Part shown: piece after piece, positions 35,332 to 46,546 of the stretch
Numbering within the stretch: the first letter of the stretch is position 1
Layout: every line of letters begins with the position of its first letter
DNA from: Dolomedes plantarius
Lineage: Eukaryota > Arthropoda > Arachnida > Araneae > Dolomedidae
Direction: 5' to 3'
Assembly: GCA_907164885.2 (NCBI GenBank)
Contig: OU015498.1
Span: 88,251,142 to 88,315,141, forward strand
Length of the DNA: 64,000 nt
The notes under the pieces: model-generated
The model's database searches: none
Seen by the model: only the letters and a program-made list of their open reading frames with translations
Told to the model about the DNA's origin: nothing
Made by a program: the position numbers and the translations under genes

Positions 35332-36745
35332 CTCTACTGTGATCTTAGTATTATAATTTTTCTAATCAAAATGATTACCCAAAGTAGTTTATGTTTTGTT
35401 TTAAATTTTTTTCATATTATTCTTAATGACAATCTAAAACTATGAAATGTAACTAAACTCTGTGCTGACTTAAGCACCTGAATTACACTTTTATTAACAT
35501 GGTTAATTTAGACTTATAAGCTTAAACTTTGTTCTTTTTGTGATTGACAATAAAATTGTTCTTATTCTATCAAATTTTATTGACAGTTTTTTTAAGATAT
35601 TAATTTGTGACTTACATGCATCTTCAGAAAAATTAATTTTTGAAGAAATATATGATAACCTTAAACCTATTGTAATTTATCAGAAATGTGATATATCATT
35701 GTTTCATGAACTTGAAGATAGGTTATCAACATTTAAATTAAATGACAAATATTTCTAAAACTTGATTTGATTTAATTAATAATTTCTTATTTATCAGATG
35801 TATATTTTAAGATTTTTTTAATACATACATAAGCCTGAAGTGATACTGGGTGCTAGAATTCTTGTTTTTACGTTTGAACTTTTTCGCTTGCTTTTCCTTT
35901 TTGGTTAACATAAAGGAAATTAACAAATTCCACGTAAAAAAAATTATGAATTGGAATAAAGGTATAGAAAATGCTCATTTTTTTATTTCTAAGAAATCGG
36001 TATAAAAATTTAATAATTCATTAATGTTCTGATTAATATAAGGAAATTTATATTTTAACCTAGCCTTTTGATGGCATAATGCAAATGTAATCTATTAAAA
36101 ATTTTAACAATTAAAAATCCCATAGTGCTTTATGAGATTTTTAATTGTTCATTGTTTTTAGATTACTTAAAGAAAATACTTATGCTGGTTTTGGTGGAAT
36201 GTAGTCAAGATTTAAAACTGATATTTTAATTCTCTCAAAATCTTCATTCTTTATCTAGAAGTTTTATGTCACTATTAAAATAATTGTTTTGGATCTAGTG
36301 CTTGTGGGTAGATCATTTTCTTTCTGCAACTAAAGATATGGTTGATTCCAGGTTTAAGTATTTTATTTCGTCTAGATGAAACAGTTATTAAATTTAAACC
36401 TTGCTACATATTACTTATTTCACCTCAGATTATCTTCTATTTAAGGTATTCTATTAGTTCATGTAGCCCCCTGGTTTCTGTCCTTATAACTGTGCTGAAA
36501 TTCTGTATATATGCATGCATTCAATATTTTTAAATTATTTCTAAAATGTAATTGTATTATTTTATAATATTAATGAATCAATGTAGATAATTATTTTATG
36601 TTCTTCGTTATAACTTTTTATATTAACTTGCATACAGAGAGGGAAATCTTTTGTATATAGAGTAAAAAGGTAAATAAGGATTTGTAAAGACTGATTTTTT
36701 CATTTTGAAGCATTTCATATTACTGCATAATTTTATCTCCTATAC
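35332..36745. other. AT-rich stretch with only one gene exon
   Basis: Holds dehydrogenase exon 2 (35597-35717) and otherwise nothing recognised. Confidence 0.5.
35597..35717 (+). CDS. Short-chain dehydrogenase (15-PGDH-like), exon 2
   Basis: It starts after an acceptor with a T run (tttttttaag). It reads I-L-I-C-D-L-H, where the C-D follows the second beta strand, and later Y-Q-K-C-D-I, the conserved C-D-I/V of the adenine-pocket region. It ends H-E-L-E plus one base, which pairs in phase with exon 3 (two leading bases) to give E-G-A-F-D. The base pair after the exon is AT, not GT (aag/ataggt), so the donor looks mutated by a single G-to-A change. A GT four bases on (atag/gttatc) would break the frame. 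The exon was found by family pattern only. Confidence 0.65.
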
Positions 36746-37749
36746 CAGGGTTCGGCAACTTGATGCCCGTGAGACGATTTTAAAGTGCCCATCGTTTAAA
36801 TATCGAAAAATTTTAGATATTTGAACAACAAACGCTCTTAGTTGTAATGAATAATTTTAGTAAAAATATTAAAAATCGTAAAACCGTAAAGATAAAAAAC
36901 TGACCAGCCTGATCTCTGGACATCATTGCTCTCCCCATGCTTTTATGGTAAGTATGATACTACATACTGCATTTAAAGATAAATTAGCACTCTGGAAGTC
37001 GCATATGGAGAAAAATAATTTACCACATTTCCCAAATTTAAAAATGGTGATAGAAAACTATTGCGAGGGAAATGCTATAACCTATCAGTTTGCGAAACAT
37101 TTTGATTCCTTATTGGAAAAATTTAATACCAGATTTGAAGAATTCTACGAATTGGAGGCATTCTTCACATCTTTTATTAATCCTTTCTCTCATACAGAAG
37201 AGGATGTGACTCATAAAATCACAACATATTTTGATATTTAAATTAAGGAGGACTTAGAATTGGAAATTATAAATATAAGAAATAACACTGAATTAAAATC
37301 GCATCACGAAGAAAAATTCTGAAATTTAGTGAATTAATAGCTTCCCATTGTTGACAAAATGTGCTCTGAAATTGAACTCTCTTTACGCGTCAACATATGC
37401 TTGTGAATCTTTGTTTTCCAGTATGAAATACTTAAATTCAAAGTACCAATCAAGCCTCATTGACACTCATTTGGACCAACGCCTGAGAACAGGTAATTCA
37501 ACTTTTGTGCCACATTAAGACGAGATGGCCGCAGACTTGCAATGTCCAATATTGCATTAATTATAATTATAACGATTATTTTGTTTAAATTAAAATTTGC
37601 ATTTATGAATGAAATTTTATGTCATATTAATATTTTCATGTTTAAATATTAATCCCTCTCCCCCCCCCCCTCTTCTTCAACCAGCGGTGCCCGCCGAACT
37701 CCCGTATTTCTGAAATATGCCCTCCTAGTAAAAAAGGTTGCCGACCCTG
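36746..37749 (+). mobile_element. hAT remnant B, 1004 bp
   Basis: The ends are CAGGGTTCGGCAAC (left) and CAGGGTCGGCAACC (right, reverse strand). The target duplication is tcctatac (36738-36745) against ttctatac (37750-37757), 7 of 8. Contains parts of a hAT transposase. Confidence 0.9.
36945..37520 (+). pseudogene. hAT transposase fragment (GTF2IRD2/EPM2AIP1-like)
   Basis: An open part 36945-37241 (98 codons) carries K-D-K-L-A-L-W, H-F-P-N-L and a F-x-x-R-F-x-E-F-x-x-L-E-A-F-F pattern with N-P-F. After frame changes a dimerisation segment appears at about 37390-37495: S-T-Y-A-C-E-S-L-F-S-S-M-K, then S-L-I-D-T-H-L-D. Stops and shifts make it non-functional. Confidence 0.75.
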
Positions 37750-38630
37750 TTCTATACAGTAGGATGAATCTTTGATGAAATCAGTATCAGAGGCAGAGTC
37801 AGATCTTAACAATGAGTACTGTTGATGCATCATGAAAAAAAAATAAAGAAAAGAGAAATCCCCATGAATGTGTCTGGTGAATTAAACAAAAATCTATGAT
37901 AAAGATATTGTTGACAATTTTTATAACATTATAGAAGATGAAAGTTAAAATGGAACTATATTAATACAGAGTACACATAAGATTTTCAGAGTAAAATGAA
38001 TTTCTGGTTAAGGGTTTAAATGATTGGGAACTTTTTAAAGAAAACATTTAAATAAAAATGTAATAACTAAGCTCTGTGATTAAGTGTATTCATTGTTGTT
38101 AATTTTCAAACTTCAATTCCATTTCTAAATTACTAATTTCACAACAGCTTACCTATAGATCTAATTCATAAAAATTAATCTAACCAAAATTCAGTGTCTG
38201 AGTTGAAATATTTCAAAAAGGATGAAGTTATGTGAAGCAGTGAATCTCCTCAAATGAAAAAATAAATCATTTGTCTTTTCATGTCCACGCACACTCGTGT
38301 GTGTGTTTCAAGTAATTATTGCTCCTAACCTTAAAAATAAATATTCAAGTACCTATAACTGTATATAAACTCTAGGACAAATTTTAGAATTTTGTATTTA
38401 TTTGTACATTTTTTAAATAAATTATTTTGTACACATTTTCTCCCATTACATGGTCATTTAAAATTGAACTTTCCTTTATAATATATCACTAATTTTTAAA
38501 ATTAATAGATTCTGTAGATAAGTTCTGACAAAAACAAGATACAGAACACTCTATTATTAATGCGATTTAGCTATTAAAGTATGTAATGACATTGAAATTT
38601 CACAACAAGCTTTTTCTGTTATTAAAATAG
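37750..38630. other. Dehydrogenase intron 2, right part
   Basis: AT-rich, nothing recognised; ends at the acceptor of exon 3 (attaaaatag). Confidence 0.5.
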
Positions 38631-38744
38631 GTGCCTTTGACACAGCAAAATCTCTGATTGGAAGTATTGATGTTGTTATTAATAATGCAGGTATAGGTAA
38701 TGAAATTCAATAGGGAAAAAAAAAAAATGGTTGAAGTGAATTTT
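38631..38744 (+). CDS. Short-chain dehydrogenase (15-PGDH-like), exon 3 (frameshifted)
   Basis: It encodes G-A-F-D-T-A-K-S-L-I-G-S-I-D-V-V and then I-N-N-A-G-I, the N-N-A-G signature of short-chain dehydrogenases. A stop (TAG, 38711-38713) arises from what looks like one extra base just before a 12-A run; beyond it the expected E-K...M-V-E-V-N-F is readable one frame over. The donor TTT/GTAAGT is good, but a TA-flanked transposon starts at intron base 8. With the exon 2 donor change this suggests a decaying copy, unless the extra base is an assembly error. Exons with the Y-x-x-x-K active site were not found in the window. Confidence 0.65.
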
Positions 38745-39047
38745 GTAAGTACAGCGGTGCCTTGACTTATGAGTTTAATTTGTTCCATGACGGAGCTTGT
38801 AACTCAAAATACTTATGTCAAATCAATTTTTCCCATTGAAATGATTTGAAATGCCATTAATCCTTTCTGCCCCCCCCAAAACAATGCAATTTTTATGTTT
38901 TTAAATAAGTAAAATACATTTATAAATAGGCTATATTGTATAAAAACACAATACAATAGACTTTACTGCAATAAACTGGTTTTATTAAGTATAATGTACA
39001 ACATTTACTGTGGAGATCAGACAACTTGAAGATGTTGACAAAGGTGG

Positions 39048-39866
39048 TAGTGATGCGACATCGATAACAAAACATCGATGTTTTGAAACATCGATATTCA
39101 ATATTAAAACATCGATGCTAATAAAACATCGCCCAAAAACCATCGATGCTTTAGAACATCCATGTTTTAAAACTGGTTTAGTAATCTCTAACATTAATGT
39201 TACTTCCGTTAGTCGTGGGGGGAGGGGGTGATTTAATTTTACTCTCTGATTGGGCAGACACAAATGACAAAAACTTGGTTGCTTTGGGCTACATTGATGA
39301 CTCAAAATTCTCATTGTAAATACTGCCATGTTTTGCCTTCAAATGACCAGATAAATTCGTGGTATTGCCAGAAGTTTTGAGGGACTTAAGGCAAATGTTG
39401 CATTTCGCCAATTTGTCAGAGGTTTTGTAAAAATATTTCCAAACGGTACTTTTGGGAGGCATCTTACTAATAATATTAACGTCAACTTATATAAAACCAG
39501 CACAAAACAAAGACTTAAATGGATGCACTCGTGTATATATTATTTGTAAAATAAAACCCCATGGAAGGTTCTGGAGTGTCAGGAACATTCCAAGCGCTCT
39601 GATTGGTTCATTGGTTGTTAATTGCCATTTGTCTGTTTGCTAATGAATCATTCCCCCTTTTGTATTCGTCCTTTTCAGAATTCAGACTTGCATTTACTGA
39701 GTGTGAAAATTATGCTACGTGGTAAATTTTTTTAATTACGGTACTTTTTCATTAAAAAAAAAACATTGAGACAACGTAAAACATCGAGCACAAAACATCG
39801 ATGTTAAAAAAACATCGGCTTCAATAAATCGATGTTTAAAACATCGACATCGATGTCGCATCCCTA
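39048..39866 (-). mobile_element. Nested hAT element, 819 bp, BED-finger type
   Basis: The ends are TAGTGATGCGACATCGAT (left) and TAGGGATGCGACATCGAT (right, reverse strand), with a perfect 8-bp duplication aaaggtgg (39040-39047 and 39867-39874). Many acatcgatg repeats lie near both ends. Carries an N-terminal transposase fragment on the minus strand. Confidence 0.9.
39291..39462 (-). pseudogene. BED zinc finger of a hAT transposase (fragment)
   Basis: From ATG at 39460-39462 the frame reads S-T-V-W-K-Y-F, C-N-I-C, N-T-T-N-L-S-G-H-L-K-A-K-H: the aromatic, C-x2-C and H-x4-H elements of a BED finger. The catalytic core is absent. Confidence 0.8.
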
Positions 39867-40940
39867 AAAGGTGGAGGAAAAAGAATAAACTGAATAATTG
39901 AATCTTATTTGCTGATTTTTGCCCTTTTCACCATGCTTTCCTCTGCAGGGGTAAAAACTTGTACAATGAGGTCTGTTCCATCTCCCTTTCTCAGAATGTT
40001 TTTGAAATGAGAGGTTGGACGCTTTTTGGTTTAGGAGGACAATTCAAGTGTGGGCAGAGCAAGCTGCTCCATGTGATAAAATTGTTGAGAGTTAATCTCT
40101 CGGTTTAAGACTGGAAAGTAGTCTTAAAATAATATGCATAATAATTGTACATAAAGGTTGTAAATATTATATGTTTCTCATGTGCTCATTTGACAAGACT
40201 GTTGCATGACATTCGCTCCGCAAACTAGCGGTGGGGTATATGAAGGTGGCTTGTAACCCGAATTTTAGCTTGTAACTCAAGGCAAAAAATCAGCTGAGAG
40301 ACTGCTCATATCTCAAAAAACTCTAGAAAGTCATCAAAAGAGAAAATCTCCAAAAGTCGAGGTACCAATGTATAAATTACTACTGAATAATAATTTACCC
40401 TTTAACTTAATAACTAAAATCCGTACTATAATAGTTTACAGAATAATTCTCACAAGTAAGTACTAAGTAAATTACTAATAAATAAATTATGTAACTTGGT
40501 CTAATGTATACAAAATAATTTGTATTAATTGTGTAACTCTAGATAATGAGGAATTTGCACATGTGGGGAAAATGCTCATTTCTATTTTTTATTAACAGAT
40601 TGGTTATTAAATTGTTCGAAAACATCAATTAAAACGTACATATAGATCTAAATAATAAAAATTTTAAATTTAAAATAAGCGAAAAGTGTTGAAAAATCAT
40701 GACCTCAAAACGCTACGTGATTGGTTCTGACGTCACTATACCCCATGCTTCAATGTTTACATTTTTCTAGCGCGAGATTCTACGTTTCCTCCTCTTAAAC
40801 TAACATTTTAAAATCATATTTTTTTTCTAATTTGGTTTAATTTTTCTAATTTTAGTTTGTGGCTATTGTTTATTCCCCTTTTTTTTAAATTATATTCTAT
40901 CGTCGTCTTTATTATTAGTTTTATTTCTGTTTTGTTTACC

Positions 40941-41073
40941 ATGGCGTTATTACCCGGTTTTGCAAAAGGGCAATCTGACAACCTGCCTAAAATGGATTCA
41001 TTTGCAGTGTTTTCCTTTTGGGAAATAATCCAAATTTTATGGGAGCAGAAATACGAGGATTTAAAGCTCAGAG
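40941..41073 (+). pseudogene. SWIM-finger helper protein, exon 1
   Basis: ATG at 40941 gives M-A-L-L-P-G-F-A-K-G-Q-S-D-N-L-P-K. At a T-rich spot near 41010 the frame needs a one-base shift to reach N-N-P-N-F-M-G-A-E-I-R-G-F-K-A, the expected family sequence. The exon ends CAGAG/GTATGT; two bases join exon 2 in phase. Known relatives belong to the non-transposase gene of ISL2EU elements. Confidence 0.7.
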
Positions 41074-41620
41074 GTATGTATATATTTGTTTGCATTTATT
41101 ATTCTAGTTATGTAATGTAGATTGTAGAACGCTGACGTGCGTTGTACTTTACACAAACTTTAAAGTTAGACATTGTTTATGCATATTATTAAATTAATCT
41201 CGTACTCTAAAAGTTTAATAAACAGCTTCTATTATTATTCATTCATAGTACATGTTTAATTTTGTAGAATTAATTAGCACTGCAACATTACAAGTAGTGT
41301 CTGTTATAGGATATTTAGTAATTTTAATTGTCTATTAAAAAGTTGACAGAAATTAAAAACACTACCAAATTCACGAATGTGTTCAGTGTTCTGCATTCAT
41401 ATCATAGAAATATGTGTATTTTAAATGGTAAAGGAATTATAATAAATCTGAACTATGCATGATAATTAAACTTTTGACTAATCACATATTAAGTGGTGCA
41501 AAGAAACAAATGTTTACTACTCATAATAATTTTAAACAATCCTCTAACTCCATAATTTTGTGTTTTAAAAACACATTTTTAAATTAATGCTTTAGTACTT
41601 AGAAAGTTTCTTTTACTTAG

Positions 41621-41807
41621 ATCTGGACGAGAAGGCTATGGAGATAATGCTGTAGGATATGTTCAGGTAAAAAGGGATGGAGACATCTGTACAGTCAATG
41701 CAAGGGTGACACCAGAACATAATGTCACAAAAAAGACGTACAGTGTGGAACTCAAGTTGAAGAAAATGTCCTTTCCGTCCAATGCAACGATTGTGCAGCA
41801 TCTTTGG
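41621..41807 (+). pseudogene. SWIM-finger helper protein, exon 2
   Basis: After acceptor ttttacttag it reads S-G-R-E-G-Y-G-D-N-A-V-G-Y-V-Q, then V-T-P-E-H-N-V-T-K-K-T-Y. A missing base at about 41755 shifts the frame before V-Q-C-N-D-C-A-A-S-L, the first half of the SWIM zinc motif. Donor TTGG/GTGAGT. Confidence 0.75.
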
Positions 41808-42133
41808 GTGAGTTCCTTTATGTATTATATTTAATTTTATCTAAAAGTTTTAATGATAGTGTGTTTGGGGTAGATACAATAGACCATCCATGGTTAGCTT
41901 TCCCCGCTTTGAGTCATTTATAAATAATTAGTAATACTTCAGCTGTTATAAAAAAATCTTTTTAATACAATACTTTATACATTTTATGTAAAAAACTAGC
42001 ATCCAAAACTAGTGTAAAAAGATTAATTAAAATTAAATTTACAAAATAATTCATATATTTTATGCTTTTGTCACATTTTGCACACAAATTGAATTTATTT
42101 TAAAATTTCATCACCTACCCCCAACCCAGCATC

Positions 42134-42905
42134 TGGTGAATTCCATTGTAATGGACGTTACATTCACACACAAAATAAATTATAAAAAGAGTATGAGATG
42201 CATATTAATGCTTCAAAATAGGAGTATGTTATTTTTTCCTGATAAAACCAAAAACCAATACTAAAGATAAACTTGACAGGTTTCAAAATTTATTTCTGGT
42301 GTATTTAAGCTGCAAAAAAAAAAAAAAAAAAAAAAAATTCTTCAATGTAACGGATGTTACATAAAATGGAACATCATTTGTACTATAGCATCATAAGATA
42401 AAAAAATCTGTGAATCTATTATGTAAATTTGATCAAAAATTTTAAAAATAACATCACAAGACATGCCTGTAATTCATCAGAACCTTGACATAAAAATTCA
42501 GTCTTTTTTTTCTGTAATAAAGAATTTAAAAACTATTTGTAACAGACGTTACATATAATACATGTCGCAACTGTACCCTTAACTAGGCCATATTCAAAAC
42601 AGTCACAAACATTAATTTATTTTACTTTTATAGTTTTTACATTAATATTAAATTTACTCCAATTAAATTCAGTGGCATAATTTACGTAAGTAATAAGGTA
42701 TAAAAATAATAATTTTACTTGCTAAAAAAACTTACAAATAGATATTTTCCCATTACTTCCCCTACAAAACAAACTTAATGTAAGGAAAAAGCAATAATAG
42801 GTTCTAGTTCTAGAGGCCATAAGCTTTCCAATGATATATAACACTTAAGAATTTGTTTAAAATGATTTTCTTTTGTAATGGTTTCATGTTAGGTGGAATT
42901 CACCA
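42134..42905. repeat. MITE-like insert in helper intron, with palindromic 16-mers
   Basis: Ends are inverted copies TGGTGAATTCCA (42134-42145) and TGGAATTCACCA (42894-42905). Inside, three palindromes of form TGTAA-n-GTTACA lie at 42147-42162, 42346-42361 and 42538-42553, spaced 199 and 192 bp. A 24-A run lies at 42314-42337. No clear target duplication. Confidence 0.55.
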
Positions 42906-43574
42906 TCTGGAGAATATAACTCATAACAAAACTCATTGTTTTTACAAATATATTTAAATATTTATTTAAGTGGAAAATGTCAAAACTTGTATTTATTTCA
43001 TATTTGCTGCAATGATTTGGCAAATCATCTGTATCACATTAAAACCCACAATTATAGCTAAATTAAAAAATTATTGAATGAAGATCCACTTACTGAGCAT
43101 TTACAACTGTTTCAGCATCAAAGCTATTATCAAGTAACTGTATGTAATATACTTTAAGAGTTGTATATTGCATATCTCTGCTGTGAACAAACATTTTATA
43201 GACCGCTATCCAGAATGCTAGTTTTTCTGAAGTTATTCAGATATATTCAAAATAATTTAATCTGATAGAGATAATATGGTAATTTAACGATTTTCAATTA
43301 TGGATGAAAGTTTATTCATTTAATGAACACAGAAATAAATTAAAGTCAGAAATAACAGCATTTTATTTGTAACATTTTTCATAAAATCAAAATTTTAATG
43401 CAAATAAACATTTTACAATGATTATTCAAGTGAATAAAATATGATATTCTCGGAATATAGTTTTCATTTTTGCATTAAATGCTAGTTTAAATTTAACCGA
43501 CAATATTTTGATCTTTGTTAACTAAATTGTATATTAATATTTCTGAAGGTTTCTATAAATATATTTTTTTACAG

Positions 43575-43768
43575 GTGGATGTAAATATGCTGTAGCTTTG
43601 CTTATGTGGCTTCATAGAAGGAGTGAAGAACTAGCAGTGACGTCAGTTTCGAGCTACTGGAAGAAATCAAGACTCTTGTGTATTAAAAATTTATATTTGA
43701 ATAAATACGTGTTAAAGCTTAATTTTTGTAATTATTTTTTAACCCAATTTGTTTTTTTACAAAATTAA
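43575..43768 (+). pseudogene. SWIM-finger helper protein, exon 3 (lacks nuclease part)
   Basis: It opens after ttttttacag. Spliced, it completes the SWIM motif C-x2-C...G-C-K-Y (Y-A in place of the usual H-A) and continues A-L-L-M-W-L-H-R-R-S-E-E and Y-W-K-K-S-R-L. Family resemblance ends there and the frame runs to a stop at 43766-43768. Relatives have a further YqaJ-type exonuclease domain; here it is missing, presumably deleted next to the transposase 3' end. Confidence 0.75.
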
Positions 43769-43789
43769 CACTGAGTATGAGTAAAATTA

Positions 43790-45193
43790 CTAAATTTGTT
43801 TTTGGATCAAATGGTCTTGCATGTTAATAACTCCACATGCAATAATAATTAAATAATCCAAATAGGGAATTAAATGGTTATCAATGCATGAATGTGGACC
43901 GAGCATTTTAAATTCTCTCAATCTTCCAATAACTCGTTCAACATGGATACGTAAAGATGCAATTTGTTTTGATAATTTTACATCAGCTTTAGAGCTGACT
44001 GATGCTGTTAAAACTGATGGTGGTCGGACTAATGTACATCCTTTTTGCTGCAACAAAGATGATATGTGTTTAAAACCCCTGTCTGCCATGATTGAGGTTC
44101 CAGGAACTAATTTATCAAGATAACCACTATCTTCAATAATCATAACATCAGAAGTTCGACCACCATAACTATCTGAAATAAAATTCACTAACCCATCGGG
44201 AGTGCAAGAAATTAAAAATTTCAATGTATTACAACCATAATACTTAGACCATGTGAGAGATTGATGGACTGGGTTGCTTGGTTTTTCTATTTCGATCTCC
44301 AAACAATCAACAATAGAGCATACTTTTGAATATCGTGCACGGAAGGGGATTGGCAAATGCACACGAATATCTTCTACTTTCAGCCAAACAATAAGGTCTT
44401 GCATCAACTGTGCAAGCACAGTGACAGACTTGGAAAATATCCTACTCACTGTACTTACAGACAATCCAAAATCGATTGCTAGGATTGAAAATTGGTTGTG
44501 TAACCGCAACTTCTTCAGCACAATATATATATTTCGGGTAGGGAATGGCACCTCTTCAGTAATCATCTGAATTAGGAAATAACTTTTCATAGGTAAACCT
44601 AGAAAAAGTCTAGGATTTTTTTCGATTGACATGAAAGTACCTTTACTCATATGTTCCTTGTACTTTTCGAGGCAGATATCTTCATCATCAGAACTAAAAT
44701 TATCTGAAATGTTACTTGGACAGTCAAAATCACTAACAGAATCTGATGACATATCCTCTTCAACCTTAAATGAACCTGGATGAACACCTGCACATGTATG
44801 AGCAACAGCATTTTCTGTATGATTTTGAACATACATTTTTAATGGTGAACAGGCAATATCAGAAGTCTTTGTGACATCAGTGTTTGTACCCTTACTTCTA
44901 AATGGTCTTATGATGTTCACTTGTATACCCCTATCTTTTAAGTTATCTTTATCAAAAGTAGGGGGTATTGAAGTTGAGGGTTCCATTGATGCTGAAGGTA
45001 TGGCAGCCGCTGAAAGAGCTTCTTGGACAAGAGCTAACCGTTTCCTTTTCAAAGCACCTTTTCGCTCAGTTTGGGACAACGGTGTTTTCTTCTGGCACTC
45101 AAAACGATGTGGGACTACACCAACTTTCAGCTGTAATCTTTTAACATCTTTTGTCAAACGCCACTGCCAGTAATTTTCCATGTCCTCCTCCAA
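43790..45193 (-). CDS. ISL2EU transposase, catalytic exon (DDE_Tnp_4-type)
   Basis: An uninterrupted 467-codon exon follows acceptor ttatctttcag. It begins L-E-E-D-M-E-N-Y, the usual continuation of a THAP finger. A low-complexity acidic linker covers about residues 60-180. A helix-turn-helix-like part (L-R-L-H-N-Q-F-S-I-L-A-I-D-F-G-L-S-V-S-T-V-S-R) precedes the DDE core: D296 (C-S-I-V-D-C-L-E-I-E), D371 (M-A-D-R-G-F) and E419 (H-V-E-R-V-I-G-R-L). All three catalytic acids are present. It would cut and join transposon ends in the nucleus. The matching first exon (46547-46757) is broken, so the whole protein is probably not made from this copy unless the breaks are assembly errors. Confidence 0.9.
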   Translation of the reverse strand: MEEDMENYWQWRLTKDVKRLQLKVGVVPHRFECQKKTPLSQTERKGALKRKRLALVQEALSAAAIPSASMEPSTSIPPTFDKDNLKDRGIQVNIIRPFRSKGTNTDVTKTSDIACSPLKMYVQNHTENAVAHTCAGVHPGSFKVEEDMSSDSVSDFDCPSNISDNFSSDDEDICLEKYKEHMSKGTFMSIEKNPRLFLGLPMKSYFLIQMITEEVPFPTRNIYIVLKKLRLHNQFSILAIDFGLSVSTVSRIFSKSVTVLAQLMQDLIVWLKVEDIRVHLPIPFRARYSKVCSIVDCLEIEIEKPSNPVHQSLTWSKYYGCNTLKFLISCTPDGLVNFISDSYGGRTSDVMIIEDSGYLDKLVPGTSIMADRGFKHISSLLQQKGCTLVRPPSVLTASVSSKADVKLSKQIASLRIHVERVIGRLREFKMLGPHSCIDNHLIPYLDYLIIIACGVINMQDHLIQKQI

Positions 45194-46546
45194 CTGAAAG
45201 ATAAGGAAACATGGTAAATTTCTTTAAAGGTAAAAATATGAAATAAATTTAATTTTTATTTCTGACTACATACTCTCTTATAAAACAAATTCCAAACATC
45301 CGTTAAGAATTTTAACTCTTTGAGGAGCCAGGAGCAAGCACTTTCTTTGCCCTTAGCTAAGTAATCACTATAAGTCATGATAATTGTAAATAAATAAGTA
45401 ACAGGAAGCCTATTTAGCTGATCATGCGAAGTTGGAAATTTTGTCCTGTTATTTGGATTTCCTGCTAGTACTGTTTTTTATTTGAAATGATCAAACAAGC
45501 ACGCACATTATTATCATGTCTATGCCCCTAATTAAAAAAGAGAGCCTGACATATGTTGCAGAAATATAGAGATACAGGTGCAGTGGTTCAGTGAAGACGT
45601 GGGGGGGGGGGGGGGGGGGTTTCAACCAAAAAATTCCATCACGTACAGTTTTTTTCACAATATGAAATTTTCTGTTTTCAGTCTTTGAGTTTTTATGAAT
45701 ATACAATTAGCATGTAATTTATTTTTGTTCGCCCACTAAATTTCATCAACATATATAACTTTTTTTTGTTATTTTATAATAAACAATTAATAAAATCAAA
45801 AAAATGTTCGGTACACATAAATAAACAAAGGAAAGAAATTAATAAAATAGTGTAGACAATGAGATGAAGTTCATTCCTTTTGTCACTTCCTCTTAAGACA
45901 TACATGTGGCACCTGATGTCTCTTTTTCATGGTTTAGAAGACTAGAAAAGGATTGCAGAATATTCAGAATCATATGCTTTTGTACTAATCACAGTAAACG
46001 ACTCAGTAATGTGGATTCCAAATATATATGTGAATATTAAAGTAATTTTTTCCACAAAACTTCTTACTTATTATTTTGTTTTACTCCCTAGAAATGTTTT
46101 TACATGGTATATAAAGCATTATTTTTCTAAATTTTCAAATGCAGTTTTCAAAAAACTTACGTAATGGACAAAAACGAATGACATATTTGAAATTAGCATA
46201 CCAAAAAACATAAAAGTCAATTGCTACTTTGCAAAAAATATTTGTTCTCTGAAAATTTGCAGACCTGTGTTATTAAAATGCAGCAACAGTATAGCGTTAA
46301 AATTTCAGTAAAAGTGTCATATAAATTTATTCATAAATTGATAATGATTTTGGCTAGTAAAAACATTAGACTAATCTTGTAAAACATTAATTTCATAGTT
46401 TGAATCTTCATTGTAAGCAAATTAATATGCATAATAGAACAAAGTTATATAATTATATATTTTTTTTGTAGCACTATTTTGAAGCAACAATGAATTCTTA
46501 TTAAGAGTTACATTTCATATGTTAACAGAATGAAGAAATAACTTAC
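45194..46546 (-). other. Intron of the ISL2EU transposase gene
   Basis: Bounded by GTAAGT (46541-46546) and TTTCAG (45194-45199). Contains a 19-G run (45601-45619) and a repeat fragment at 46156-46274 shared with 13399-13515. Confidence 0.75.
45601..45619. repeat. G19 homopolymer
   Basis: Nineteen consecutive G in otherwise AT-rich intron. Confidence 0.95.

Larger units (their letters stand above)
19348..35596 (+). other. Dehydrogenase intron 1 (16.2 kb, transposon-filled)
   Basis: Contains the 14-kb inverted-arm unit (19670-33739) and a hAT remnant (34533-35331). Parts outside these (19348-19669, 33740-34532, 35332-35596) show nothing recognisable. Without the two insertions the intron would be about 1.4 kb. 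Confidence 0.7.
38752..40370. mobile_element. TA-flanked DNA transposon (Tc1/mariner-Tigger-type ends)
   Basis: The ends are CAGCGGTGCCTTGACTTATG (left) and CATTGGTACCTCGACTTTTG (right, reverse strand), with TA duplications at 38750-38751 and 40371-40372. The G-G-T-x-C-C-T-x-G-A-C-T-T terminal motif resembles pogo/Tigger-like families. A hAT element (39048-39866) is nested inside; the remaining 0.8 kb has no transposase. Confidence 0.75.

Noticed and set aside
43884..45173. Plus-strand ORFs of 79-100 codons
   Set aside because: Antisense shadows of the ISL2EU transposase exon.
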